Positions 7,001 through 14,072 are shown, counted from the stretch's first letter. The stretch is 14,072 bases of DNA from JAAYQA01 sp964510345 (GCA_964510345.1 CAZEBB010000041.1:1-14072); one strand, 5' to 3'. Numbers and translations: made by a program. Notes: generated from the sequence alone by a model not told the origin.

Positions 7001-10000
7001 ATGCAAAAGTTCAAAAGAGTGTTGGTTGCCAACCGGGGCGAGATCGCGATTCGTATCTTCCGCGCATGCCAAGAGCTGGGGATCCGTACGGTAGCCGTGT
7101 ACACGAATGAAGATAAAGCATCCCTATTTCGCACCAAGGCTGATGAAGCCTATCTCATCGGTCAGGGTCGAGGACCGGTCGAGGCGTATCTGAATATTGA
7201 GGAGATCATCCACATTGCGAAGGCGAAAGGTGTCGACGCGATTCATCCGGGATACGGATTCTTGGCGGAAAACCGCGAGTTTGCGCGCCAATGCGAAGAA
7301 GCGGGGATCGTCTTTATCGGTCCGAATCACCATATGATCGAACAACTGGGCGACAAGGTACAGTCCAAGCGCGTCGCTAAAAAAGCGGGGGTTCCCACGA
7401 TACCGGGAGTCGACTCGGTCATTCGAGATGAAGCCGAGGCGCTGGAATTCGCAAAATCGGCGGGCTACCCCGTCATGATCAAAGCGGCTGCCGGCGGTGG
7501 AGGGCGCGGTATGCGCCTGGTAGAAGATGAGGAGCACTTGCTTGAGGCGTTTTACAGCGCGCGCAACGAAGCCGCAAAGGCGTTCGGCGACGACGGCATC
7601 TTCATCGAAAAGTACTTAGAGAAGCCGAAACATATTGAAGTGCAGGTTTTGGGCGACAATTACGGAAATATCGTCCACTTATACGAGCGTGACTGTTCCA
7701 TTCAAAGGCGACACCAAAAGGTGATCGAATACGCCCCTGCGATCTGCATCGACGACGAAAAACGTCATCAGATTTGCGAAGATGCGCTGAAGATCGCGCG
7801 TTCGGTCGGATATCGCAGCGCCGGTACTGTCGAGTTCTTGATGGATGCCAATGGCCAACACTATTTCATCGAGATGAACCCCAGGATCCAGGTGGAGCAT
7901 ACTGTAACAGAGATCGTGACGGGGATCGACATCGTGCAAAGCCAAATTTTGATTGCGGAAGGGTATCCGCTAGCGTCCCGAGAAGTCGGCTTAGGAAATC
8001 AGGACGAAATCCAAGTGCGCGGCTTTGCGATCCAGTGTCGTGTCACCACGGAAGACCCGAAGCATCAGTTTGCACCGGACACCGGCAAGATCGAGATGTA
8101 CCGCACCGGCTCCGGTTTCGGGGTGCGACTGGACGGCGGCACCGGTTACACGGGCGCGGTCATCAGCCCGTACTACGACTCGCTGCTCGTCAAGATCACC
8201 GCGTTCTCGCGCTCATTTGAAGACGCCATCAGAAAGGCTATTCGCTCGCTGAAAGAGACGCGCATCGAAGGCGTCATGACGAATATCGGATTCCTTGTCA
8301 ACGTGCTCAACCATCCGGTCTTTCAAAGCGGGAACACCGATACCGGGTTTATCGCCAATCATCCGGAACTCTTCGACATCGAACCGAGAGACGACAGCGA
8401 GCTGAAACTCCTGCGCTATATCGGGAACAAAGTAGTCAACGAGCGCTCGGCGGTAAAGGAGAGCCTGGACGTTCCGCAGATTCCCAATGTCGACGTGCCG
8501 GCTGAGCTGTTCGGTTCCAAGACCGTATTTGACCAAGGTGGACCGGAAGGGTTGATGGAGTGGATCCTCGCGCAGGATCGCCTGCTCATGACCGACACCA
8601 CCATGCGTGACGCGCATCAGTCGTTGATGGCGACGAGGCTTCGTACGCGCGACATGCTGAGGATCGCCGAGGCGACGAGCGTGTATGGGAAGAATCTGTT
8701 CTCGCTCGAAATGTGGGGCGGGGCGACTTTTGACGTCGCATATCGCTTCTTACATGAATCGCCATGGGACCGACTGACGGAACTCAGAAAGCGCATCCCG
8801 AATGTGTTGTTCCAAATGCTGATTCGCGGTGCCAACGCTGTCGGCTACAAGAACTACCCCGACAATATCATCCGCAAGTTTATCACCCATGCCTCGGAAA
8901 ACGGCATCGACGTCTTCCGCATCTTCGACTCGCTCAACTGGTTAAAGGGCATCGAGATCGCGATGGACGCCGTATTGCAGGAAAACCGCGTCGCGGAGGG
9001 TTGTATCTGCTACACCGGCGACATTTTGGATACGACGAGAGACAAGTACTCCCTGCAGTACTATGTCGACATGGCGAAGAAAATCGAAAAGATGGGCGCG
9101 CATATCCTCGGCATCAAAGATATGGCGGCACTTCTGAAACCCTATGCCGCTGATAAACTGATCCGCGCGTTGAAGCAGGAGATCACGATCCCGATCCATC
9201 TGCATACGCACGATACGAGCGGAAACGGCGTGGCGACACTGCTTATGGCGACGCAATCCGGCGTCGATATCGTCGACTCGGCGTTCTCGAGCATGGCGGG
9301 TCTCACCTCGCAGCCCTCACTGAATGCGATCGTCGCAGCGCTGGAGAACACCTCGCGCGACACCGGAATGGACATCCGCGATCTTGAGAAGATCTCCCAG
9401 TATTGGGAAACCGTCCGACCCGCATACAGCGCATTCGAATCCGACCTCAAGTCGGCCTCGGCAGAGATCTACCGTTACGAGATCCCCGGTGGTCAGTACT
9501 CCAACTTGAAACCGCAAGTGGAGAGCTTCGGACTCGGGCACCGCTTTGACGACGTCAAAGAGATGTTCAAAGAAGTCAACGACATGGTCGGCGATATCGT
9601 GAAAGTCACGCCGTCGTCCAAATTCGTCGGCGACATGGCGATCTTCATGGTACAAAACGGGCTCACCAAAGAGAATATTTTAGAAAAAGGACAGGGCATG
9701 TCGTTCCCGGATTCCGCCGTTTCGTACTTTGAGGGCATGATGGGCCAACCCGAAGGCGGCTTCCCGACCGAACTGCAGCAGTTGGTGCTGAAAGACGTGG
9801 TGCCGATTACTGTGCGACCGGGCGAACTCCTCGAACCCGAGGACTTCGACAAGATTCGAGAGCACCTCAAAGCCACTATGGACAGAGAACCCACCGAAGA
9901 AGATGTCATCAGCTCGGCCATGTACCCCAAAGTGTTCGACGAGTACATTTCATTCATCAAAGAAAACGGCGAACTGACCAATATGGGCTCCGACGTGTTC

Positions 10001-10435
10001 TTCCACGGACTCTACGAAGGTGAAACCGCGGAGGTCGAAGTGGGCGAGGGCAAAGTATTGCTCGTCAAACTGCTGTTCATCTCCGACTTGGACGATGACG
10101 GAACGCGCGGCGTCGTATTTGAAGTGAACGGAAACCGCCGTGAGGTGCGCATCCAAGATAAGGCGAGCACGGTACAGCGCTCCTTCGTACAGACACGCAT
10201 GGCTGAACCGTCCAATCCGCTGGAGCTCGGCGCCGACATCCCCGGCACGGTCATCAAGGTAAATGTCAAAGAAGGCGACGCCGTGAAGAAGGGCGATGTC
10301 TTGATGGTACTGGAAGCCATGAAGATGGAGATGAATGTGACCGCTCCGCAAGATGCGGTCGTCGACTTCATACAGGCAAAACAAGAGGCGAGAGTCAAAG
10401 CGGGCGAACTGCTGCTCTCACTGAAAGAAGAGTAA
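7001..10435 (+). CDS. pyc: Pyruvate carboxylase
   Basis: The 1144-residue enzyme carboxylates pyruvate to oxaloacetate with ATP, bicarbonate and biotin, the main anaplerotic step; its length is normal for a single-chain bacterial enzyme. The biotin carboxylase domain (about 1-455) shows VLVANRGEIAIR, the ATP-grasp loop GGGGRGMR near 165 and EMNPRIQVEH from E291. The carboxyltransferase domain starts near D532 (DTTMRDAHQS), with the metal-binding HLHTHD histidines H733 and H735 and the expected carbamylated lysine K706 in GIKDMAALL. The C-terminal biotin carrier has EAMKMEM, with biotin on K1108. No break or missing catalytic residue was seen. It is transcribed from its own promoter; a hairpin separates it from the next gene. 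Confidence 0.98.
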   Translation: MQKFKRVLVANRGEIAIRIFRACQELGIRTVAVYTNEDKASLFRTKADEAYLIGQGRGPVEAYLNIEEIIHIAKAKGVDAIHPGYGFLAENREFARQCEEAGIVFIGPNHHMIEQLGDKVQSKRVAKKAGVPTIPGVDSVIRDEAEALEFAKSAGYPVMIKAAAGGGGRGMRLVEDEEHLLEAFYSARNEAAKAFGDDGIFIEKYLEKPKHIEVQVLGDNYGNIVHLYERDCSIQRRHQKVIEYAPAICIDDEKRHQICEDALKIARSVGYRSAGTVEFLMDANGQHYFIEMNPRIQVEHTVTEIVTGIDIVQSQILIAEGYPLASREVGLGNQDEIQVRGFAIQCRVTTEDPKHQFAPDTGKIEMYRTGSGFGVRLDGGTGYTGAVISPYYDSLLVKITAFSRSFEDAIRKAIRSLKETRIEGVMTNIGFLVNVLNHPVFQSGNTDTGFIANHPELFDIEPRDDSELKLLRYIGNKVVNERSAVKESLDVPQIPNVDVPAELFGSKTVFDQGGPEGLMEWILAQDRLLMTDTTMRDAHQSLMATRLRTRDMLRIAEATSVYGKNLFSLEMWGGATFDVAYRFLHESPWDRLTELRKRIPNVLFQMLIRGANAVGYKNYPDNIIRKFITHASENGIDVFRIFDSLNWLKGIEIAMDAVLQENRVAEGCICYTGDILDTTRDKYSLQYYVDMAKKIEKMGAHILGIKDMAALLKPYAADKLIRALKQEITIPIHLHTHDTSGNGVATLLMATQSGVDIVDSAFSSMAGLTSQPSLNAIVAALENTSRDTGMDIRDLEKISQYWETVRPAYSAFESDLKSASAEIYRYEIPGGQYSNLKPQVESFGLGHRFDDVKEMFKEVNDMVGDIVKVTPSSKFVGDMAIFMVQNGLTKENILEKGQGMSFPDSAVSYFEGMMGQPEGGFPTELQQLVLKDVVPITVRPGELLEPEDFDKIREHLKATMDREPTEEDVISSAMYPKVFDEYISFIKENGELTNMGSDVFFHGLYEGETAEVEVGEGKVLLVKLLFISDLDDDGTRGVVFEVNGNRREVRIQDKASTVQRSFVQTRMAEPSNPLELGADIPGTVIKVNVKEGDAVKKGDVLMVLEAMKMEMNVTAPQDAVVDFIQAKQEARVKAGELLLSLKEE

Positions 10436-10440
10436 GAGAT

Positions 10441-10464
10441 CTCCCCGCATGAGCGGGGAGTTTC
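10441..10464 (+). terminator. Strong hairpin after pyc, possible weak terminator
   Basis: A perfect 8-bp GC-rich stem, CTCCCCGC / GCGGGGAG, with an ATGA loop begins 5 bases after the pyc stop. It is followed only by TTTCGGTT, not a full T run. It may terminate partly, or protect the 3' end of pyc mRNA while letting some transcripts reach the next genes. No separate promoter is evident before position 10484. Confidence 0.6.
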
Positions 10465-10483
10465 GGTTGTAAAGGAGATCATT

Positions 10484-10699
10484 ATGGCTGAATTTACATT
10501 TTCGATAGAAGAGAAGCTGGGTGTGCTTTCGACGAGCCCTAAGGGTTGGACGAAAGAGGTCAATCGGGTGTCGTGGAACGGCAGACCGGCAAAGTTGGAT
10601 ATTCGTGAATGGGCACCGGACCATGCAAAAATGGGAAAAGGTGTCACGCTGAGCGAAGAAGAAGTCAAAGCGCTGAAGGAGATCCTCGAAACCCTATGA
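10484..10699 (+). CDS. YdbC/PC4-like small nucleic-acid-binding protein
   Basis: The 71-residue protein matches the YdbC-type bacterial relatives of the PC4 transcription co-activator. Its signature stretches are LGVLSTSPKGWTKEVNRVSW, NGRPAKLDIREWAPDH and MGKGVTLSEEE, the last leading into a C-terminal helix. Structurally characterised members bind single-stranded DNA as dimers; the cellular role in Firmicutes is not settled. AAAGGAG lies 6 bases before the ATG. The stop overlaps the start of the transporter gene as ATGA, so the two are co-translated, but no functional link is obvious. The match is by recalled family sequence, and the length is normal. Confidence 0.85.
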   Translation: MAEFTFSIEEKLGVLSTSPKGWTKEVNRVSWNGRPAKLDIREWAPDHAKMGKGVTLSEEEVKALKEILETL

Positions 10700-11601
10700 C
10701 CGATAAGCAGAAGGGCTTTTTGCTGGTTCTCTTTTGTACGGTATGTTGGGCGATCACCGGGAATCTGGGGACCTATCTGTTCGTCGAGAAGGGGATGACG
10801 CCCGCACAAGTGACATCCGTACGCCAGCTGTTCTCCGGCGTGTTTCTCGTCCTCATCCACGCGATCCAACAGCCCAAAAAAGTATCGTACCTGTTTCGCA
10901 CCAAGGCGGATGTCATACGAGTCGTCATCTTCGGCCTGTTCGGAATCCTGTTCATGCAGCTGTTTTTCTACATGGCGATCGAACAGTCCAATGCTCCGAC
11001 GGCGTCCATCATCCAATACACCGCGCCGTTTCTCGTGATGGTGTATTATTCCATCGTGAACCGCAGCTTTCCAAAACCCGTGATGATAGCGGCGCTCGTC
11101 ATGGCGCTGTTGGGCGTATTTTTGCTCGTGACCCATGGCGATGTGGACACGCTCAGTATATCGCCCTTGGCGCTTTTGTACGGCATGATGGCGGCGGTCG
11201 GGTATTCGCTCTATAATATCCTCTCGATCCCGCTGGTGACACGGTACGATTCCAAGCAAGTATCCGGCCTCGCGATGCTCGTCGCCGGCACGACCCTCAC
11301 CCTGGCTTTGCGTCCGTTCACCACCCCGTTCGTATTCGATCTCGGGACGGTATTGGCATTGGGTTTTGTCGCGATCTTTGGGACTTTCCTTCCGTTCGTC
11401 CTGTATCTTGAAGGTGCCAAGCGCATTACGCCGCAGAAGGCAAGCATACTGGCAACCGTTGAACCACTGTTTTCCACCGTGATCGCCGTCCTGTTTCTCG
11501 GGCAGGTATTCTATGCAATGGACTATCTGGGCGTCGTCTTGGTCGTTGCCGCGGTCATCTTATTGAGCTTGCCGGAGCAAAAAAGAGTAAAAAGCGAGTA
11601 G
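10696..11601 (+). CDS. EamA/DMT-superfamily transporter
   Basis: A 301-residue membrane protein with about ten transmembrane segments arranged as two EamA repeats. The first repeat begins at VLFCTVCWAITGNLGTYL. The second begins near LALLYGMMAAVGYSLYNIL and includes the typical LEGAKRITPQKASILATVEPLF end motif. Drug/metabolite transporters of this family export amino acids, nucleotides or other small metabolites; the substrate cannot be read here. The ATG at 10696 overlaps the ydbC-like stop (ATGA). An AAGGAG at 10676-10681 is 14 bases upstream, so translational coupling probably matters more than an independent ribosome binding site. A longer in-frame start at 10609 would lie inside the preceding gene and add a non-membrane basic segment, so it was rejected. 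Confidence 0.9.
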   Translation: MTDKQKGFLLVLFCTVCWAITGNLGTYLFVEKGMTPAQVTSVRQLFSGVFLVLIHAIQQPKKVSYLFRTKADVIRVVIFGLFGILFMQLFFYMAIEQSNAPTASIIQYTAPFLVMVYYSIVNRSFPKPVMIAALVMALLGVFLLVTHGDVDTLSISPLALLYGMMAAVGYSLYNILSIPLVTRYDSKQVSGLAMLVAGTTLTLALRPFTTPFVFDLGTVLALGFVAIFGTFLPFVLYLEGAKRITPQKASILATVEPLFSTVIAVLFLGQVFYAMDYLGVVLVVAAVILLSLPEQKRVKSE

Positions 11602-11708
11602 ATTTTACACGAATTTCATTTGGATATTAACAGGGTGCGGTATTCTATAGTCGATGGATAAACCATCAATGTGATGATTCCCCCCTTGAAGAATCCAACC
11701 CGAATGAT

Positions 11709-11738
11709 AAAAGGTGCGTCCCCTGCGCACCTTTTGTC
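11709..11738. terminator. Bidirectional terminator between the convergent transporter genes
   Basis: A perfect 10-bp stem, AAAAGGTGCG / CGCACCTTTT, with a 7-base loop carries an A tract on one side and a T tract on the other. It therefore works for the EamA gene on plus and the MATE gene on minus. The preceding ~105 bases (11602-11708) hold no gene that I can support; they contain a small dyad GATGG-ATAAA-CCATC at 11653-11667 and a weak promoter-like sequence. Confidence 0.85.
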
Positions 11739-11755
11739 GTATCTAGATTTAGTTA

Positions 11756-13123
11756 TTATACGCGCTCCCTGAGCCATCGCCCTCGGCGATAGGGAATATA
11801 GATCATGATGAGGTCGGCAACCCCGGCGACGATAAAGCTCATCCATACCGCTTCGAGCGGCCATTTCATTACGATGGTAGAAAGCGCCAGCATCGGCAGC
11901 TGGACGCCCCAACGGGAGACGATGGACGCAATCAGAAACGGGCGGTTGTACCCTGAACCGATGAAGGACGAAGCCAATCCCGTCGACACCGCGCCCATCA
12001 AAAGCGCCGGCACGAGCAGGCGGATCATCGGCACGCCCATCTGGATGATGTTCGGGTCGTCGATAAAGACCCGCATGAGCCCCTGTGGAAAGAGAAATGC
12101 GAAGAAGCATAAAATCGAGATCCCGATGAAGCTCATCTTCGCTGCAATGCGCGCTGCCTGGCGACAAAGCTCGGGCTTTTCCGCGCCGAGCAATTGGGCG
12201 ATCACCGTGGATCCCGCCATGAAGCTTCCGTAGATCGGCACATAGGCAAAGCCAAAGAGCCTCGTTCCGATCCCGGCTGTCGTGATCGCGTGTGTTCCAT
12301 AGATGGCGACAAAGCGGATCAACAAAAGGCTCAACAGATTGCGAAACAGGTTCTCCGCACCGGCGGGTAACCCGACGCGGAAGAATTGCTGGAACACCGA
12401 CCAATCAAAGCGAAAGAGATTCTTTATGCGGATCGGGACACGACAGTGCTTGGAGCGTAGGATCACCAAACCGATCGTCGCTGCCACAATCGTAGAGACC
12501 GCCGTCGCGATCGATGCGCCGAGAACTCCCAGACCCATACCCGGTAATCCAATGCCGGGGATGGTCTTAAACATCAGAATCGGGTCCAAAATGAGGTTTA
12601 AGATCGAGGCGATCACCATCAGCACCATCGGTGTGCGCGAGTGCCCCACCGAGCGAAGCGCTGTATTGATGGAATAAGAGGCAAAGAGGAAGGGTATGAA
12701 TAAAAGACGTACGATTCCGTAGTCATACGCCGCTTTTTGTACCGTCGCATCCGTCGAAAAGTGAGGTAATGTGAGTTTTAAAAGAGCAAAGATGATGAGC
12801 CCTGCCACCACAGAGATGAGGACTTTGCTCGTGATCGATTGCTCCATCAAATGCCTCGTCTTGTCCGGCTCGTTACGCCCGAAACTCTGCGAGATCATGG
12901 AAATGCCACTGGCATTGAGAACTTCATTAAGGACCGTGCCGATCCAAAAGAGCAACGAAAAAATCGTCACACCGGCCACGGCTTCCGAGGATATTCTACC
13001 CACCCACACCATGTCGACCATGTCGTACACCGATTGGAGCGCATATCCGATCATCGTTGGAAATGACAGCTTCCAAAGAGTCTGTTGTAGGTTTTCTCGT
13101 TCTAAGTGCATGTTGTTAATCAT
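11756..13123 (-). CDS. MATE-family multidrug/Na+ (or H+) antiporter
   Basis: A 455-residue membrane protein with about twelve hydrophobic segments in two related halves. The N-terminus LQQTLWKLSFPTMIGYALQS, followed by VYDMVDMVWVGRISSEAVAG, is the classic MATE opening. The second half repeats the pattern (VGLPAGAENLFRNLLSLLL). MATE proteins expel cationic drugs or metabolites in exchange for Na+ or H+. ATG at 13123 is preferred because GGAGG (plus-strand CCTCC at 13128-13132) stands 4 bases upstream. An in-frame ATG at 13174 lies inside the promoter dyads, and one at 13111 lacks a spaced ribosome binding site. It is divergent from the SixA-like gene and convergent with the EamA transporter. 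The operator-like dyads upstream suggest repression control. Confidence 0.93.
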   Translation of the reverse strand: MINNMHLERENLQQTLWKLSFPTMIGYALQSVYDMVDMVWVGRISSEAVAGVTIFSLLFWIGTVLNEVLNASGISMISQSFGRNEPDKTRHLMEQSITSKVLISVVAGLIIFALLKLTLPHFSTDATVQKAAYDYGIVRLLFIPFLFASYSINTALRSVGHSRTPMVLMVIASILNLILDPILMFKTIPGIGLPGMGLGVLGASIATAVSTIVAATIGLVILRSKHCRVPIRIKNLFRFDWSVFQQFFRVGLPAGAENLFRNLLSLLLIRFVAIYGTHAITTAGIGTRLFGFAYVPIYGSFMAGSTVIAQLLGAEKPELCRQAARIAAKMSFIGISILCFFAFLFPQGLMRVFIDDPNIIQMGVPMIRLLVPALLMGAVSTGLASSFIGSGYNRPFLIASIVSRWGVQLPMLALSTIVMKWPLEAVWMSFIVAGVADLIMIYIPYRRGRWLRERV

Positions 13124-13139
13124 ATATCCTCCAATGTAT

Positions 13140-13174
13140 ATTCCTATCCTATAGGAATCGCGGTTTCCGCGCAA
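13140..13174 (-). promoter_or_regulatory. Putative MATE gene promoter with two adjacent operator-like dyads
   Basis: The dyad ATTCCTAT-CCT-ATAGGAAT (13140-13158) is perfect, with 8-bp arms. It is immediately followed by CGCGG-TTT-CCGCG (13159-13171), perfect with 5-bp arms. On the minus strand TTGCGC (13174-13169), 17 bases and TAGGAT (13151-13146) form a possible promoter whose -10 box lies inside the first dyad. Such a position suits a repressor operator, for instance of a TetR- or MarR-type protein. No regulator gene is adjacent in this window. The promoter assignment is tentative; the dyads are directly visible. Confidence 0.55.
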
Positions 13175-13229
13175 GAGGATAGCAAAAACGTAAGTTATTT
13201 GAAAGACCCACCGCAGAAAGGACAGAAGG

Positions 13230-13703
13230 ATGAAAGAACTCGTACTGTTTCGGCACGGGCTCGCCGAAGAGAGAGGCTACAAGCCCGACTTTGACCGCGC
13301 CTTGACCCCGCTGGGAATCCAAAAGACAAAAGCGGCGGCCAAAGGACTCGCGCACCTCCTCAAAGGCAAAGAGATCACTCTGATCAGTTCGCCACTCGTG
13401 CGCGCCGTGCAAACCGCCAAGATCCTGAGCAAACGGCTGGGCGTCCCCTTTACTGAACACCCGTGGATCGCAGACGGCAGCCGCTTCCACTTGCGAAAAT
13501 CCATCGCGCTCACCCCCGGCGTTCTCATCGTCGTCGGCCACGAACCCACGCTCAGTGACTGGCACTTTGAACTCAGCGGAGACATCTTCTATTATAAAAA
13601 AGCCGGCGCTGCAATGTTACGATTCGATGATCTGGATGAACCGGCCGAGTGCGTATGGGCTTATACGAGAAAAGAACTGGCAAAGATCGGTGAAAAGAAA
13701 TAG
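13230..13703 (+). CDS. SixA-like histidine phosphatase (phosphoglycerate-mutase-like fold)
   Basis: A 157-residue protein of the small branch of the histidine phosphatase superfamily. The catalytic RHG is LFR8-H9-G10, the second arginine is R58 in SSPLVRAVQTA, and the second histidine is H104 in VVGHEPTLSDW. Length and motif spacing match SixA, which in enterobacteria removes phosphate from HPt-type phosphohistidines. No HPt domain is encoded in this window, and Gram-positive members may act on other phosphorylated proteins or small molecules. AAAGGA stands 7 bases before the ATG. The gene diverges from the MATE transporter. An 8-bp stem (GATCGGTG / CACCGATC, 13685-13713) spans its stop codon but lacks a T run. 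Catalytic family is firm, substrate unknown. Confidence 0.9.
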   Translation: MKELVLFRHGLAEERGYKPDFDRALTPLGIQKTKAAAKGLAHLLKGKEITLISSPLVRAVQTAKILSKRLGVPFTEHPWIADGSRFHLRKSIALTPGVLIVVGHEPTLSDWHFELSGDIFYYKKAGAAMLRFDDLDEPAECVWAYTRKELAKIGEKK

Positions 13704-13737
13704 CACACCGATCGATGTACATAAATTTCCGCTTTAG

Positions 13738-13765
13738 TTGACTGAATATCAGATCTTGCTATAAC
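13738..13765 (+). promoter_or_regulatory. Promoter of the RhuM-like gene
   Basis: TTGACT (13738-13743), a 16-base spacer and TATAAC (13760-13765), preceded by TG-C to give an extended -10, make one of the best promoters in the window. It lies about 60 bases before the RhuM-like start. The segment 13704-13828 otherwise holds no gene. Confidence 0.75.
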
Positions 13766-13828
13766 GAATTACGAATCTAAAAAAGTTGTTCTATGAAGAA
13801 GAGAACTAATAGAAGAAGGAGTATAAGA

Positions 13829-14072
13829 TTGGAAAATCGAGATAATGGCGAAATCATCATCTATCAATCTGAAGATGGATTAACACATATAGACGTAAAG
13901 CTTGAACAAGACACCATTTGGTTGACACAAGAACAGCTGGTGAGTTTGTATCAGACGAGCAAAGCTAATGTGAGTGAACATATTAAGAATATCTTTGAAG
14001 AAGGTGAGTTAGAAAGGGATTCAGTTGTTCGGAAATTCCGAACAACTGCTTCTGATGGGAAAAACTACAATG
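13829..14072 (+). CDS. RhuM-family protein, N-terminal part (3' end outside window)
   Basis: The frame is open from a TTG at 13829 to the window edge, giving 81 codons. The translation begins MENRDNGEIIIYQSEDG, continues through DTIWLTQEQLVSLYQTSKANVSEHI and reaches VVRKFRTTASDGKNYN. This is the conserved N-terminus of the RhuM (virulence protein, COG3943) family, first named from a Salmonella pathogenicity island; its molecular function is not established. The WLTQEQL-x7-SKANVSEHI part looks like a DNA-binding helix-turn-helix. TTG is preferred because AAGGAG (13816-13821) is 7 bases upstream. An in-frame ATG at 13793 has no ribosome binding site, and its extra residues simply read the purine-rich leader. 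Base composition is AT-rich, unlike its neighbours, which fits horizontal transfer. A perfect palindrome lies at 14022-14048. Confidence 0.85.
   Translation, partial: MENRDNGEIIIYQSEDGLTHIDVKLEQDTIWLTQEQLVSLYQTSKANVSEHIKNIFEEGELERDSVVRKFRTTASDGKNYN
14022..14048. repeat. Perfect 27-bp palindrome inside the RhuM-like gene
   Basis: The arms CAGTTGTTCGGAA and TTCCGAACAACTG are exact reverse complements around a single central A. It lies in codons for SVVRKFRTTA of the RhuM-like protein. It could be an operator, a recombination or attachment site, or only an mRNA hairpin. Confidence 0.9.

Noticed and set aside
10012..11259. Minus-strand open frame of 415 codons across the end of pyc, the YdbC-like gene and the transporter
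   Set aside because: It runs antisense to three well-supported genes, has low-complexity Ser/Pro/Thr and Arg/His composition typical of a shadow frame, and has no recognisable domain.
11674..11772. Small open frame (about 32 codons) through the bidirectional terminator
   Set aside because: It has no ribosome binding site, reads through the terminator hairpin and overlaps the end of the MATE gene.
11616..12404. Minus-strand frame of 262 codons overlapping the MATE gene
   Set aside because: It is an alternative frame of the MATE coding sequence; the MATE frame has the membrane segments, family motifs and ribosome binding site.
13793..13828. ATG start upstream of the RhuM-like TTG
   Set aside because: It is in frame but has no ribosome binding site; its residues (KKRTNRRRS) only translate the purine-rich leader that contains the real AAGGAG.
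1..14072. CRISPR array, tRNA, rRNA or insertion sequence
   Set aside because: I found no regularly spaced repeats, cloverleaf-like segments, ribosomal RNA sequence or transposase reading frame in the window.

Overview
The window reads as chromosome of a Gram-positive, probably anaerobic Bacillota (Firmicutes). The reasons are strong AGGAGG ribosome binding sites, a HemZ-type radical SAM protein, a full-length single-chain pyruvate carboxylase, a YdbC/PC4-like small protein, an OmpR/HK two-component pair beside an ABC exporter, and no outer-membrane genes. A Clostridia/Tissierellia-type host would fit, but the genus cannot be fixed from sequence alone. Most genes are moderately GC-rich; the last ~350 bases are clearly AT-rich. 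No rRNA, tRNA, CRISPR array or insertion sequence was seen.

Layout. (1) 1-1903: the 3' part of mutY, translationally overlapping hemZ, closed by a strong hairpin terminator. (2) 1911-6391: a compact five-gene operon behind a promoter with a TTAAG-type repeat: ABC ATPase, ABC-2 permease, a membrane-anchored HExxH protein (putative zinc metallopeptidase), an OmpR-family response regulator and a sensor histidine kinase. Every junction overlaps or nearly touches. (3) 6388-6907: a membrane-anchored thioredoxin-like protein (CPYC) with its own promoter, whose -35 box overlaps the kinase stop codon, and its own terminator. (4) 6958-11601: pyruvate carboxylase from an extended -10 promoter, a small hairpin, then a coupled pair: a YdbC/PC4-like nucleic-acid-binding protein and an EamA/DMT transporter. 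(5) 11602-13230: a bidirectional terminator, then a MATE efflux transporter on the minus strand, divergent from a SixA-like histidine phosphatase. Two adjacent perfect dyads lie between the divergent genes. (6) 13704-14072: an AT-rich segment with a good promoter and the 5' end of a RhuM-family gene, cut by the window edge. It contains a perfect 27-bp palindrome and looks like the edge of a transferred island.

How the genes work together. Block 2 is the best candidate for an uncharacterised system. A two-component system, an exporter and a surface-anchored putative protease are transcribed as one unit, with a repeat suited to autoregulation upstream. The likely theme is sensing and handling of a peptide or other envelope stress, with the thioredoxin-like protein next door possibly serving extracytoplasmic disulfides. 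This is inference from gene order and motifs. The rest is housekeeping metabolism (base-excision repair, radical SAM chemistry, anaplerosis) and membrane transport.
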